DNA from: Alphaproteobacteria bacterium
Lineage (GTDB): Bacteria; Pseudomonadota; Alphaproteobacteria; SHVZ01
NCBI GenBank assembly: GCA_016869375.1
Contig: VGEH01000017.1
Location: 1 to 46,771 of the forward strand
DNA length: 46,771 nt
Direction of reading: 5' to 3'
The notes under the pieces are model-generated. The model worked only from the letters and a program-made list of their open reading frames with translations. It was not told where the DNA came from and searched no databases. This document shows, piece after piece, positions 16,786 through 24,049 of this stretch (the stretch's first letter is position 1; each line of letters begins with the position of its first letter). The position numbers and the translations under genes are program-made.

Positions 16786-18605
16786 AACGCGTCAACGACT
16801 TCGTCATCAAGTTCGCCAACGTCAACGGATCGGGATCGGCGAGCGCGAACACGCTTTTCGGCAAGATCATCCTGCGGATGGGCATTCCGGCGGCGCCGCG
16901 CAACATCTTCCCCTCGAACATCCAGGGCCTGCCGACCTGGTACGAGATCCGCGTATCGGAGGCCGGCTGGCTCGGCAGCCGCGGCGGCGGCGTCGACCTC
17001 ATGGTGCCGATGAACCCGCAGACCTGGGACCAGGACATGGCCTCGGTCGAGCCGGGCGGCTATGTCGTCTACGACTCGACCAAACCGCTGCCGCCGTCGA
17101 AGTTCCGCGACGACGTGACCGCGCTCGGCGTGCCGCTGACCCAGATGTGCAACGAGGCCTATACCGATCCGCGCCAGCGCCAGCTGTTCAAGAACGTCAT
17201 GTATGTCGGCGCGCTCGCGGCATTGCTCGACATGGAGGTCGAGGTCGTCGAGAAGCTGATCGCCGAGCAGTTCTGGGGCAAGGACAAGCTGATCAAGCCG
17301 AACATCGCGGCCATGCATATGGGCCGCGACTGGGCCTTGAAGAATCTTCCCTGCCCGATCGGGCTGCGCCTGAAGCGCGCCGACAAGGTCGGCGACCGCA
17401 TCATGATGGAAGGCAACTCGGCGGCGGCGCTGGGTGCCGTCTATGGCGGCGCAACCGTCTGCGCCTGGTACCCGATCACGCCCTCTTCCTCGCTCGCCGA
17501 GGCCTTCACCAGCCACTGCAAGCGCTTCCGCGTCGACCAGACCACCTCCAGGCGGAAATACGCGATCGTCCAGGCCGAGGACGAGCTCTCCTCGATCGGC
17601 ATGGTGATCGGCGCCAGCTGGAACGGCGCGCGCGCCTTCACCTCGACCTCCGGTCCCGGCGTTTCGCTGATGCAGGAGTTCATCGGCCTCGCCTATTTCG
17701 CCGAGATCCCGGCGGTGATCTTCGACGTGCAGCGAGCGGGGCCTTCGACCGGCATGCCGACGCGCACCCAGCAATGCGATCTGCTCTCCGCCGCCTATGC
17801 CAGCCATGGCGATACCAAGCATGTGCTGCTGTTCCCTGAGGATCCGAAGGAGTGCTTCGATTTCGGCGCCCTGGCCTTCGACCTTGCCGACCGGCTGCAG
17901 ACGCCGATCTTCGTCATGCTCGATCTCGACATCGGCATGAACGAGCGCCTCTGCGCGCCGTTGAAGTGGGACGACACGCGCCGCATGGACCGCGGCAAGA
18001 TCATGACCGCCGCGGATCTCGATTCCGGCAAGCCCTTCGGCCGCTATCTCGATGTCGACGGCGACGGCATCCCGTTCCGCACCTATCCCGGCACGCATCC
18101 GAACAAGGGCGCCTTCTTCACGCGCGGCACCAGCAAGGACCAGTACGCGCGCTACACCGAGGAAGGGCCGGCCTATGTCGAGAACATGACGCGGCTGCTC
18201 CGCAAGTTCGACACCGCGAAGACCCTGGTGCCCCAGCCGATCCGCAAGGATTCGGCGCAGCCGACCCGGATCGGCGCGATCTATTTCGGCTCCACCTCGC
18301 CGGCGATGGACGAGGCGATGCACAAGCTCGCCGGCCAGGGCGTGCACCTCAATACGCTCAGGCTCCGGGCCTTCCCGTTCCACCAGGACGTAAGCGCCTT
18401 CTGCGCGGCGCATGACCGCGTCTTCGTGGTCGAGCAGAACCGCGACGGTCAGATGCGCACGCTCCTGATGAGCGAGTGCGGCATCGACCCGGCCAAGCTC
18501 GTCTCCGTGCTGCACTACGACGGCACGCCGATCACCGCCAAGTTCATCTCGGAGACGATCGCCAAGGAGGCGAACGTCGTTCCCTTCCGGAAGGCCGTGT
18601 CATGA
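16770..18605 (+). CDS. 2-oxoacid:acceptor oxidoreductase, fused gamma-alpha subunit
   Basis: A 611-residue subunit. The N-terminal about 190 residues are the gamma domain (NVNGSGSASANTLFGKI, then WYEIRVSEAGWLGSRGGG). From about 210 comes the alpha/pyrimidine-binding domain with GNSAAALGAVYGGA and YPITPSSSLAE, followed by QAEDELSSIGMVIGAS and TSTSGPG, all typical of 2-oxoglutarate or other 2-oxoacid ferredoxin oxidoreductases. The ATG at 16770 (MPKPLERVNDF) is chosen over the longer frame at 16707, because family similarity begins there. It overlaps the upstream gene by 16 bases and the beta gene by 4 (ATGA). With beta it converts a 2-oxoacid plus CoA to acyl-CoA, CO2 and reduced acceptor, or the reverse; the substrate is not decided by sequence. 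Confidence 0.92.
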   Translation: MPKPLERVNDFVIKFANVNGSGSASANTLFGKIILRMGIPAAPRNIFPSNIQGLPTWYEIRVSEAGWLGSRGGGVDLMVPMNPQTWDQDMASVEPGGYVVYDSTKPLPPSKFRDDVTALGVPLTQMCNEAYTDPRQRQLFKNVMYVGALAALLDMEVEVVEKLIAEQFWGKDKLIKPNIAAMHMGRDWALKNLPCPIGLRLKRADKVGDRIMMEGNSAAALGAVYGGATVCAWYPITPSSSLAEAFTSHCKRFRVDQTTSRRKYAIVQAEDELSSIGMVIGASWNGARAFTSTSGPGVSLMQEFIGLAYFAEIPAVIFDVQRAGPSTGMPTRTQQCDLLSAAYASHGDTKHVLLFPEDPKECFDFGALAFDLADRLQTPIFVMLDLDIGMNERLCAPLKWDDTRRMDRGKIMTAADLDSGKPFGRYLDVDGDGIPFRTYPGTHPNKGAFFTRGTSKDQYARYTEEGPAYVENMTRLLRKFDTAKTLVPQPIRKDSAQPTRIGAIYFGSTSPAMDEAMHKLAGQGVHLNTLRLRAFPFHQDVSAFCAAHDRVFVVEQNRDGQMRTLLMSECGIDPAKLVSVLHYDGTPITAKFISETIAKEANVVPFRKAVS

Positions 18606-19657
18606 GCTATCTGCCGAAGCCGAAATTCCGCCATCCCGGCCTGCCTAAGAACAAGCTGGGCTATACGCGCCGCGACTACGAGGGCACGGTCTCGACGCTC
18701 TGCGCCGGCTGCGGGCACGATTCGATCTCGGCGGCGATCATCCAGGCCTGCTACGAGCTCGACCTCGAGCCGCATCGGCTGGCCAAGCTCTCCGGCATCG
18801 GCTGCTCGTCCAAGACGCCGACTTATTTCCTCGGCCAGAGCCACGGCTTCAACTCGGTGCATGGCCGCATGCCCTCGGTGCTGACCGGCGCCAACCTCGC
18901 CAATCGAGACCTGATCTACCTCGGCGTTTCCGGCGACGGCGACTCCGCCTCGATCGGCCTCGGCCAGTTCGCCCATGCGATCCGCCGCGGCGTCGACATG
19001 GTCTATGTCGTCGAGAACAACGGCGTTTATGGCCTGACCAAGGGCCAGTTCTCAGCGACGGCGGATGCCGGCTCCAAGAGCAAATGGGGTGCCGACAACA
19101 ACGACTCCCCGATCGACATGGTAGCGCTCGCGCTCCAGCTCGGCGCCACCTATGTCGCGCGGTCCTTCTCCGGCGACAAGCAGCAGCTGGTACCGCTGAT
19201 CAAGGGCGCCCTCGGCCATCGCGGGGCGGCCTTCATCGACTGCATCTCGCCCTGCGTCGCCTTCAACAACCACCCCGGTTCGACCAAGAGCTTCGACTAT
19301 GTGCGCGAGCACAACGAGGCGGTGAACGCGCTCGACTACATGCCGGTGCGCTCCGAGATCACCGCGGACTATCCCGAGGGCGCGCATGAGCAGGTGACCC
19401 AGCACGACGGCTCGGTGCTCAACCTCTACAAGCTGGCGGCTGACTACGACGTGCACGACCGCATCGCCGCGATGACCTATCTGCAGAAGAAGAACGCCGA
19501 GGGCGAGATCGCCACCGGCCTCCTCTATCTCGACCCGTCGCCGAAGGACCTCCACGCCCATCTGCAGACGGTCGAGGCGCCGCTGAACCACCTCACCGAC
19601 GCCGACCTGATCCCAGGCGCCGCGGCGCTGGAGAAGTTCAACGCGGCGAGACGTTAG
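18602..19657 (+). CDS. 2-oxoacid:acceptor oxidoreductase beta subunit
   Basis: A 351-residue thiamine-diphosphate and 4Fe-4S subunit. Cluster ligands are expected in CAGCGH (Cys34, Cys37), in GIGCSSKTP near 67-75 and in the later ISPCVAFN segment. The ThDP/Mg site is GDGDSASIG near 112-120 with NNGVYGLTKGQ near 139-149. It starts at the ATG inside the alpha stop (ATGA). Its stop overlaps that of the oppositely directed DUF2019-like gene by 4 bases. C-terminal residues after about 270 are longer than in minimal beta subunits. Together the three genes form one operon for CoA-dependent 2-oxoacid oxidation or reductive carboxylation. Confidence 0.93.
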   Translation: MSYLPKPKFRHPGLPKNKLGYTRRDYEGTVSTLCAGCGHDSISAAIIQACYELDLEPHRLAKLSGIGCSSKTPTYFLGQSHGFNSVHGRMPSVLTGANLANRDLIYLGVSGDGDSASIGLGQFAHAIRRGVDMVYVVENNGVYGLTKGQFSATADAGSKSKWGADNNDSPIDMVALALQLGATYVARSFSGDKQQLVPLIKGALGHRGAAFIDCISPCVAFNNHPGSTKSFDYVREHNEAVNALDYMPVRSEITADYPEGAHEQVTQHDGSVLNLYKLAADYDVHDRIAAMTYLQKKNAEGEIATGLLYLDPSPKDLHAHLQTVEAPLNHLTDADLIPGAAALEKFNAARR

Positions 19658-20142
19658 TGCTTGTCTTGCGGTCTTTTTCCAAGCCGCTGGAGGTCTAGGC
19701 TCCATTTGGCCTGCCCCCCGATGCGGCGCTCGCTGTCGGGCGTCGGATCGTCCGAATCGGAGATCGGAACTTTGTGCTTCTCTTGCCACTCGCGATCCGT
19801 CGACGCGAGGTAGAAAAACGCGGTCATCCCGGCCGTCTCACGGAGGCACGCAATTTCCCAAAGAGCGGCTCTGGCGAGCCTCGGCTCGACGTCGGCCTCC
19901 AGGAAGTCGATCGCGACGGCGACGCAGACAGACAAGTTCGGGTGCTCAAGGAACTGCATCAATTGAGGATTGCTACCTTCTCCCCGTCGCTTTATCTCAT
20001 CGAGATAGGGGCGGGAGGAAAGGTGCGCCGGCAAAGGCTCCGGGCTGTATGACCGCTTCTCTCCTTCCTCGACGAGTCTCCCATAGGTCTCCACGAGCTC
20101 GGCGATTCCGAGCGATCGAAGGTCTCTACCTGAATTCGCCAT
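19654..20142 (-). CDS. DUF2019-like helical-repeat protein; candidate immunity partner of the portal-HNH fusion
   Basis: A 162-residue soluble protein that resembles the DUF2019 family: an N-terminal IAELVETYGRL helix, then EIKRRGEG, and LMQFLEHPNLSVCVAVAIDFLE followed by ARAALWEIA, a HEAT-like pattern in which a conserved HPN step precedes an alanine-rich helix. The C-terminal tail (about 125-162) is polar with SDSDDPTPDSE. Its ATG at 20142 lies 17 bases inside the end of the portal-HNH gene, so the two are translationally coupled. The stop overlaps the oxidoreductase beta stop. Base composition is less GC-rich than the flanking core genes, like that of the HNH portion upstream. Immunity function is my inference from order, overlap and composition. 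Confidence 0.7.
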   Translation of the reverse strand: MANSGRDLRSLGIAELVETYGRLVEEGEKRSYSPEPLPAHLSSRPYLDEIKRRGEGSNPQLMQFLEHPNLSVCVAVAIDFLEADVEPRLARAALWEIACLRETAGMTAFFYLASTDREWQEKHKVPISDSDDPTPDSERRIGGQAKWSLDLQRLGKRPQDKH

Positions 20143-21994
20143 CGGTCAGCACTCCGCGGAACCACAAGAAATGAAGCCCCGCCCATTGCTGCGCCTGCCA
20201 ATGGGCCATTGCTATGGTGTCACGCATACGGACCCCGCCGGGGCGCTTATTCATGTCGATATGCGTGATCATCCAGTGCCGCAGTACCGGGATGACGACG
20301 ATGTTGTCCGTATGATGTACGTACTCGCGCTTGAATTCCTTCGCTTGGTACTCGGGCCGCGTTTGGTGCTGGGGAATGATGTGGTGACGCTCATAGCCCG
20401 GGGGCGTCTTGCCGATCGTGTCGTCTAGATACTGGCTGAGCTGAGCAACCGTTTCAAACCCGCGCGGCTCGACATCGGGGCGCAGCTCCTTGAGGGTTTT
20501 CGGAGGATCCTGCCACGATGTGGCGGCCGCCGAGACTTCCGAGGGGCGCAACAGCGTGAGGAACCTTTCCGCCGCGGCCACCTCCGGAAAGTTCTCTTTC
20601 AGTATTCGATACACCTCTCTGACGGCCTCCATCTGCAGGCCTGACAGTCCGGTGATGCCGATGCGGACAAGGACGTCATCGAGCTCATCGTTGCGGACTA
20701 CGGCGGGAGTGATGGCATCGTTCCGGGTTTGCGCAGGCAGCTTGCTCCAGCGGCCGCCTTGCGAGTCGCCCTCGGGACTTCGTGGCTGTTCGTAGCCGTG
20801 GAGGCGCTGGAAGTTCTCGGAGTTCTTCCGTTCTCTTTCGCTGCCCCCGGCCTCGATCGGCCCGTACCCCAACGCCTCGCGCTTCTCGTTGAGCGTCAGG
20901 AAGTCCGCCGCCTGGATCTGCTGCCATTTGAGGCGGCGTCGTGGGGCGAGGGCCGGCACCTCGTCGAGATCATGGGCGAGGCGGAGGTCGGGGCCGAACA
21001 TCGGTGCGAGCCAGGTGGTCAGAGCGGACGAGAGCCGGTCGAGCAACGGGATGATCGTGTGCTCCCAGAGTTCGAGGCGGGCATCGGCGCGGTTGGAATA
21101 GGTGGCCTCGCCGGCGACGACGAGCAGATGCGGGACGCCGAAAGCGGCGGCGATCTCGCGCGCGGCCTGCGCCTTCATCTGCGCGAAGTCCATGTCCTTC
21201 GGCGAGAAGCCCAGCTCCTTCCAGTCGACATCGCCGCCCAGGACGAGCGGCCGGCCGGCCTGGCGCGGACCCTGGGTGCGGTCGAGCAGGGCCTCCTCGA
21301 CGCGGAGGATGCCGTCGGGGCCGGGATCGGAGCGGAAGACCAAGGCGCTAGAGGGGCGTGCGCCGTTTTGCAGCAGCGCGGCGTTGTGCTCGGCGGCGGC
21401 GTTGTGCTGGTCGATCGCGGCGGCTGCGGCCTCGATCGGCGAGAGGCCGTACCAGTCGTCGAGCGGATGGAAGTCGCGAAGGTGCAGCACATCGGAGGCG
21501 CCGGTGATGGGATCGACCGGCCAGTCAGCGCTGCGGCCTTCCACTTCGTAGCGATAGGCGCGGGGAACGCCGGAAACATCGGGAATGATGCGCATGCGGT
21601 CGGGGCGCAGCGCGTAGAGCTCGCGTGGCGGCGTGTCGTCCGGTCGAACCACTTCGAGATAGGCGTTGCCCGACAGAAGCAGGTGGCCGATCGCGGCCTC
21701 GATCAGCGCGGGTCCCGACTGGCGCGGATTGGGGTGGCGCAGGAGGTCGAGCAGCGGATGCCGGTCGAACTCTCGGCTGCCCTTGTAGAGAAGCCACGGC
21801 ACCGAGGCGCAGGCGCGCGCGACCTCGCGCACGCAGCGATAGGCGACGACGTTGCGGCGATAGCCTTCCTCTGCGAGCGCTTCGTAGCGGCGGGGCGTCC
21901 AGCGTGCGGCGGGCAGGCCGATCGCGGCCACCGCCGCGCCCGCGCGCGAGGATTTCCGCGCCAGGAGCGCGGACAGTCGGTCCATCCAGGTCAT
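20126..21994 (-). CDS. GTA/HK97-type portal protein fused to a C-terminal HNH-like nuclease domain
   Basis: A single 622-residue frame. Residues about 25-385 are an HK97-family portal of the gene-transfer-agent type: RWTPRRYEALAEEGYRRN (31-48), YRCVREVARACASVPWLLY, HPLLDLLRHPNP (79-90), GNAYLEVV, ELYALRPDRM (125-134), FHPLDDWYGLSPIEAA, LNEKREALGYGPIE (368-381). Ordinary portals end soon after this. Here a linker with PEGDSQGGRWS (407-417) leads to about 200 extra residues ending in an HNH-type site: YERHHIIPQH (534-543), DNIVVIPVLRHW (563-574) and THID, giving His537/538, Asn564 and His573/578. That His-Asn-His order is typical of HNH/endonuclease VII-fold toxins. No terminase, protease or capsid gene is nearby. 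The downstream overlapping gene may be an immunity protein. Confidence 0.88.
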   Translation of the reverse strand: MTWMDRLSALLARKSSRAGAAVAAIGLPAARWTPRRYEALAEEGYRRNVVAYRCVREVARACASVPWLLYKGSREFDRHPLLDLLRHPNPRQSGPALIEAAIGHLLLSGNAYLEVVRPDDTPPRELYALRPDRMRIIPDVSGVPRAYRYEVEGRSADWPVDPITGASDVLHLRDFHPLDDWYGLSPIEAAAAAIDQHNAAAEHNAALLQNGARPSSALVFRSDPGPDGILRVEEALLDRTQGPRQAGRPLVLGGDVDWKELGFSPKDMDFAQMKAQAAREIAAAFGVPHLLVVAGEATYSNRADARLELWEHTIIPLLDRLSSALTTWLAPMFGPDLRLAHDLDEVPALAPRRRLKWQQIQAADFLTLNEKREALGYGPIEAGGSERERKNSENFQRLHGYEQPRSPEGDSQGGRWSKLPAQTRNDAITPAVVRNDELDDVLVRIGITGLSGLQMEAVREVYRILKENFPEVAAAERFLTLLRPSEVSAAATSWQDPPKTLKELRPDVEPRGFETVAQLSQYLDDTIGKTPPGYERHHIIPQHQTRPEYQAKEFKREYVHHTDNIVVIPVLRHWMITHIDMNKRPGGVRMRDTIAMAHWQAQQWAGLHFLWFRGVLTDGEFR

Positions 21995-22060
21995 GGGAAA
22001 TCGCTCCGCGGGCGGGGTGTCCCGCCTGCCGGTCAGTCGTTGATTTGGCTGAAGATCTCG

Positions 22061-22098
22061 GGGTTAGGTGGCTCCGACCCACCTCTCCCCAGTAACCC
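22061..22098 (-). promoter_or_regulatory. Structured leader of the portal-HNH gene
   Basis: About 67 bases before the portal start, two nested inverted repeats occur: GGGTTA (22061-22066) with TAACCC (22093-22098), enclosing GGTGG (22067-22071) with CCACC (22079-22083). Upstream on the minus strand, TTGACA (complement of 22105-22110) and a second TTGACG (complement of 22126-22131) could serve as -35 elements. The transcript would therefore begin with, or pass through, a stable stem. A regulatory role is inferred. Confidence 0.35.
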
Positions 22099-22173
22099 GG
22101 ATCCTGTCAAAAACCGGGTCGCCCGTCAAGGACTATTTTCCGCTAAATGCGGAATGGCGGGAATCCGCGGCTT

Positions 22174-22434
22174 TCAGCGGCGGGGCAGGTTCTTCGCCAC
22201 GATGGCAACGATGATCAGGCTGAAGGCGGCGGCGCGGAGCAGGTAGACCCAGCTGAGCGCCTCGCGCTCGATGCCGGAGAGGGTGACGACCGCCTGGTTG
22301 CCGGCGAGCACGAAGAAGGCGAGCGCGAAGATCGCGAACAGGGTGTCGGAGGTCCGCCGCCAGAAGCGGAGGAAGAAGACGCCGACCGCGAGGTAGCCGA
22401 GCGTGATGGCGCCGGCGAGGAAGGTGGCGGCCAT
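22174..22434 (-). CDS. Small DUF5985-like membrane protein (second of pair)
   Basis: An 86-residue protein with three hydrophobic helices (about 4-24, 33-52 and 62-80), GVFFLRFWRRTSDTLF between the first two and a basic end KNLPRR. The FFLRFWRRT stretch is what I remember as typical of DUF5985 proteins, which usually occur as two adjacent copies. The open frame extends to 22575, but the extension is a serine-rich out-of-frame reading of the neighbouring gene; the start at 22434 lies 1 base after the stop of that gene. Function unknown; a small accessory membrane protein. Confidence 0.75.
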   Translation of the reverse strand: MAATFLAGAITLGYLAVGVFFLRFWRRTSDTLFAIFALAFFVLAGNQAVVTLSGIEREALSWVYLLRAAAFSLIIVAIVAKNLPRR

Positions 22435-22435
22435 T

Positions 22436-22699
22436 TCAGTCCACCTCCCAGATGAAGCCGTAGAGGAGGATGACGATCGCTGCCAGCGCCGAGAGGTGGC
22501 GGGCCATGAGGAAGTCGATGTCCGGGACGACGGCATCGACGAAGAGGAACAGGTTGTTGAAGGAGAGCGCGACAAACCCCAGCGCGCTCCACAGCAGCAG
22601 CGCGGTGCGATTCCTGCGATAGCTCCGGATCAGAAGCCCGGTGCAGGCGAGCGAGCTCGCTACGCACATCAGGTAGACCAGGACGGGGAAGGTCAGCAT
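22436..22699 (-). CDS. Small DUF5985-like membrane protein (first of pair)
   Basis: An 87-residue protein with three hydrophobic helices (about 3-24, 32-54 and 66-84), a central IRSYRRNRTALLLWSALGFV and the acidic end IWEVD. The RSYRRNRTxLLLWSALxF stretch corresponds to the FFLRFWRRT region of the partner gene, so the two are distant relatives and may form a heteromeric membrane unit. It is 5 bases behind the winged-helix gene and 1 base before the partner, forming a three-gene operon. Function unknown. Confidence 0.75.
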   Translation of the reverse strand: MLTFPVLVYLMCVASSLACTGLLIRSYRRNRTALLLWSALGFVALSFNNLFLFVDAVVPDIDFLMARHLSALAAIVILLYGFIWEVD

Positions 22700-22704
22700 C
22701 GCCG

Positions 22705-23079
22705 TCAGTCCTTCTTCAGCTTGAACGCATCGGAGAAGGCTCGCAGCTTCTGGTCCGCGCCGCCATGAATCTCCTGGGCGATCGCCAGGGGACGCTCGGC
22801 ATGGAGGCGCACGAGCTCGCCCACCAGCATGTCGAGCTCGGGCGACGCGGAGCGGTAACTGTAGGAGGCGTCGGCCTGGCGCTCGACGAGGCCGATCTCA
22901 TGCAGGCGCGAGAGCAGGCCGTCGACGAGCGAGCGGCTCGAGCGCAGCTCGACCACGAGGTCGTCGATGCCCCATCGCCGCCCCGGATCGCGATGCAGGA
23001 CGAGCAGGAGCTCGACCGCCCAGAGCGAGCGGAGCGAATGGATGAGTCCGGTGAGCGACGTCGCCGGCATCAAGAGCAT
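22705..23079 (-). CDS. Winged-helix protein preceding the DUF5985-like pair
   Basis: A 124-residue protein. Residues about 12-75 form a winged helix: LRSLWAVELLLVLHRDPGRRWGIDDLV, then a recognition-like SSRSLVDGLLSRLHEIGLV and a wing ADASYSYRSAS. The C-terminal helix (ELDMLVGELVRLHAERPLAIAQEI) is probably for dimerisation. It is a likely DNA-binding regulator of its own three-gene operon. Start could also be the ATG at 23070 (MPATSL). No ligand-binding cysteine or other sensor residue stands out. Confidence 0.75.
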   Translation of the reverse strand: MLLMPATSLTGLIHSLRSLWAVELLLVLHRDPGRRWGIDDLVVELRSSRSLVDGLLSRLHEIGLVERQADASYSYRSASPELDMLVGELVRLHAERPLAIAQEIHGGADQKLRAFSDAFKLKKD

Positions 23080-23251
23080 TCTCTTCGCATTCGCCGAAAC
23101 ATACGGGGATGGAACCCAGCTTCAACCCAACGATCGTATATTTAAGCACATTCTCATTTCATCGCCGCGTGCTAAGTCCTGGGCAGGAAGGCACGAAGAG
23201 CGTTGTCACCGATTAGTTGCCGAGGCGGCGTTCGTTCGGCGGAGTAGCAGC

Positions 23252-24019
23252 ATGAAGAAGATCCTCGTCATTGGCATTGGTGCCGGCGACCCCGAGTACG
23301 TGACGATTCAGGCGGTCAACGCGCTGAACCGCGTCGATACCTTCTTCATCATGGACAAGGGCGAGGAGAAGGCAAAGCTGATCGAACTGCGCCGAGAGAT
23401 CTGCCGCCGGTACATCCGGAACGACCGCTATCGCTTCGTCGAAGCGGACAGCCCGGAGTGGAGCCGGAAGACCGACGACTACCAGGCGACCGTCGGCAAC
23501 CTGAACCGCGACAAGCAGGCGATCTTCGAGCGCCTGATCGGCGCGGCGCTGAAGGATGGCGAGTGCGGCGCGTTCCTGATCTGGGGGGATCCCATTCTCT
23601 ACGACAGCACCATCCGCATCCTCGATGCCATCGCCCGAGGCGGCCGGCACGATTTCGAGTTCGAGGTCATTCCCGGCATCAGCAGCATCCAGGCGCTGGC
23701 GGCGAAGCATAAGACGACGCTCAACAGCATCGGCCAGCCGGTCGAGATCACCACGGGCCGGAGGCTAGCCGAGGGATTTCCCGAGAAGGTCGACAGCGTC
23801 GTGGTGATGCTGGACGCCGAGAACACCTATCGCCGCTTCCTGGGCCAGGACATCGACATCTACTGGGGCGCCTATGTCGGCACATCCGACGAAATCCTGA
23901 TCTCCGGCAAGCTCGATGACGTCGCCGACGAGATCCAGCGCGTCCGCACCGAGGCGCGCGCCGCCAATGGCTGGATCATGGACACCTATCTGCTGCGCCG
24001 GAACGGCGGCGCGGGGTAG
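23252..24019 (+). CDS. cobF: Precorrin-6A synthase (deacetylating) CobF
   Basis: A 255-residue tetrapyrrole methylase. CobF methylates C-1 of precorrin-5 with S-adenosylmethionine and releases acetate, giving precorrin-6A in the aerobic (oxygen-dependent) cobalamin pathway. Family features are IGIGAGDPEYVTIQAV at the N-terminus (AdoMet loop), FFIMDKGEEK, LRREICRRYI, the WGDPILYDSTIRIL motif (GDP-x-LYD) and EVIPGISSIQALAA. The open frame begins at 22967, but the family starts at MKKILVIG (ATG 23252). No other cob gene and no recognisable cobalamin riboswitch lie next to it, so it is away from any main cobalamin cluster. It ends just before a hairpin shared with the convergent CBS gene. Confidence 0.95.
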   Translation: MKKILVIGIGAGDPEYVTIQAVNALNRVDTFFIMDKGEEKAKLIELRREICRRYIRNDRYRFVEADSPEWSRKTDDYQATVGNLNRDKQAIFERLIGAALKDGECGAFLIWGDPILYDSTIRILDAIARGGRHDFEFEVIPGISSIQALAAKHKTTLNSIGQPVEITTGRRLAEGFPEKVDSVVVMLDAENTYRRFLGQDIDIYWGAYVGTSDEILISGKLDDVADEIQRVRTEARAANGWIMDTYLLRRNGGAG

Positions 24020-24023
24020 CCAG

Positions 24024-24045
24024 CCGCAGCCGTAGTCGGCTGCGG
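24024..24045. terminator. Bidirectional hairpin between cobF and the CBS gene
   Basis: CCGCAGCCG (24024-24032) and CGGCTGCGG (24037-24045) form a perfect 9-base-pair stem with a TAGT loop in the 30-base gap between two convergent genes. There is no T run on either strand, so it is a probable shared stop of moderate strength. Confidence 0.5.
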
Positions 24046-24049
24046 TAGC

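Noticed and set aside
16782-18515. 577-codon minus-strand frame antisense to the alpha subunit
   Set aside because: Same reason: the plus-strand frame is a clear 2-oxoacid oxidoreductase subunit.
20729-22246. 505-codon plus-strand frame antisense to the portal
   Set aside because: The minus-strand frame matches portal motifs continuously; the plus frame shows only shadow composition.
23080-23251. Cobalamin riboswitch before cobF
   Set aside because: No B12-box-like sequence or the expected helices could be found by eye.
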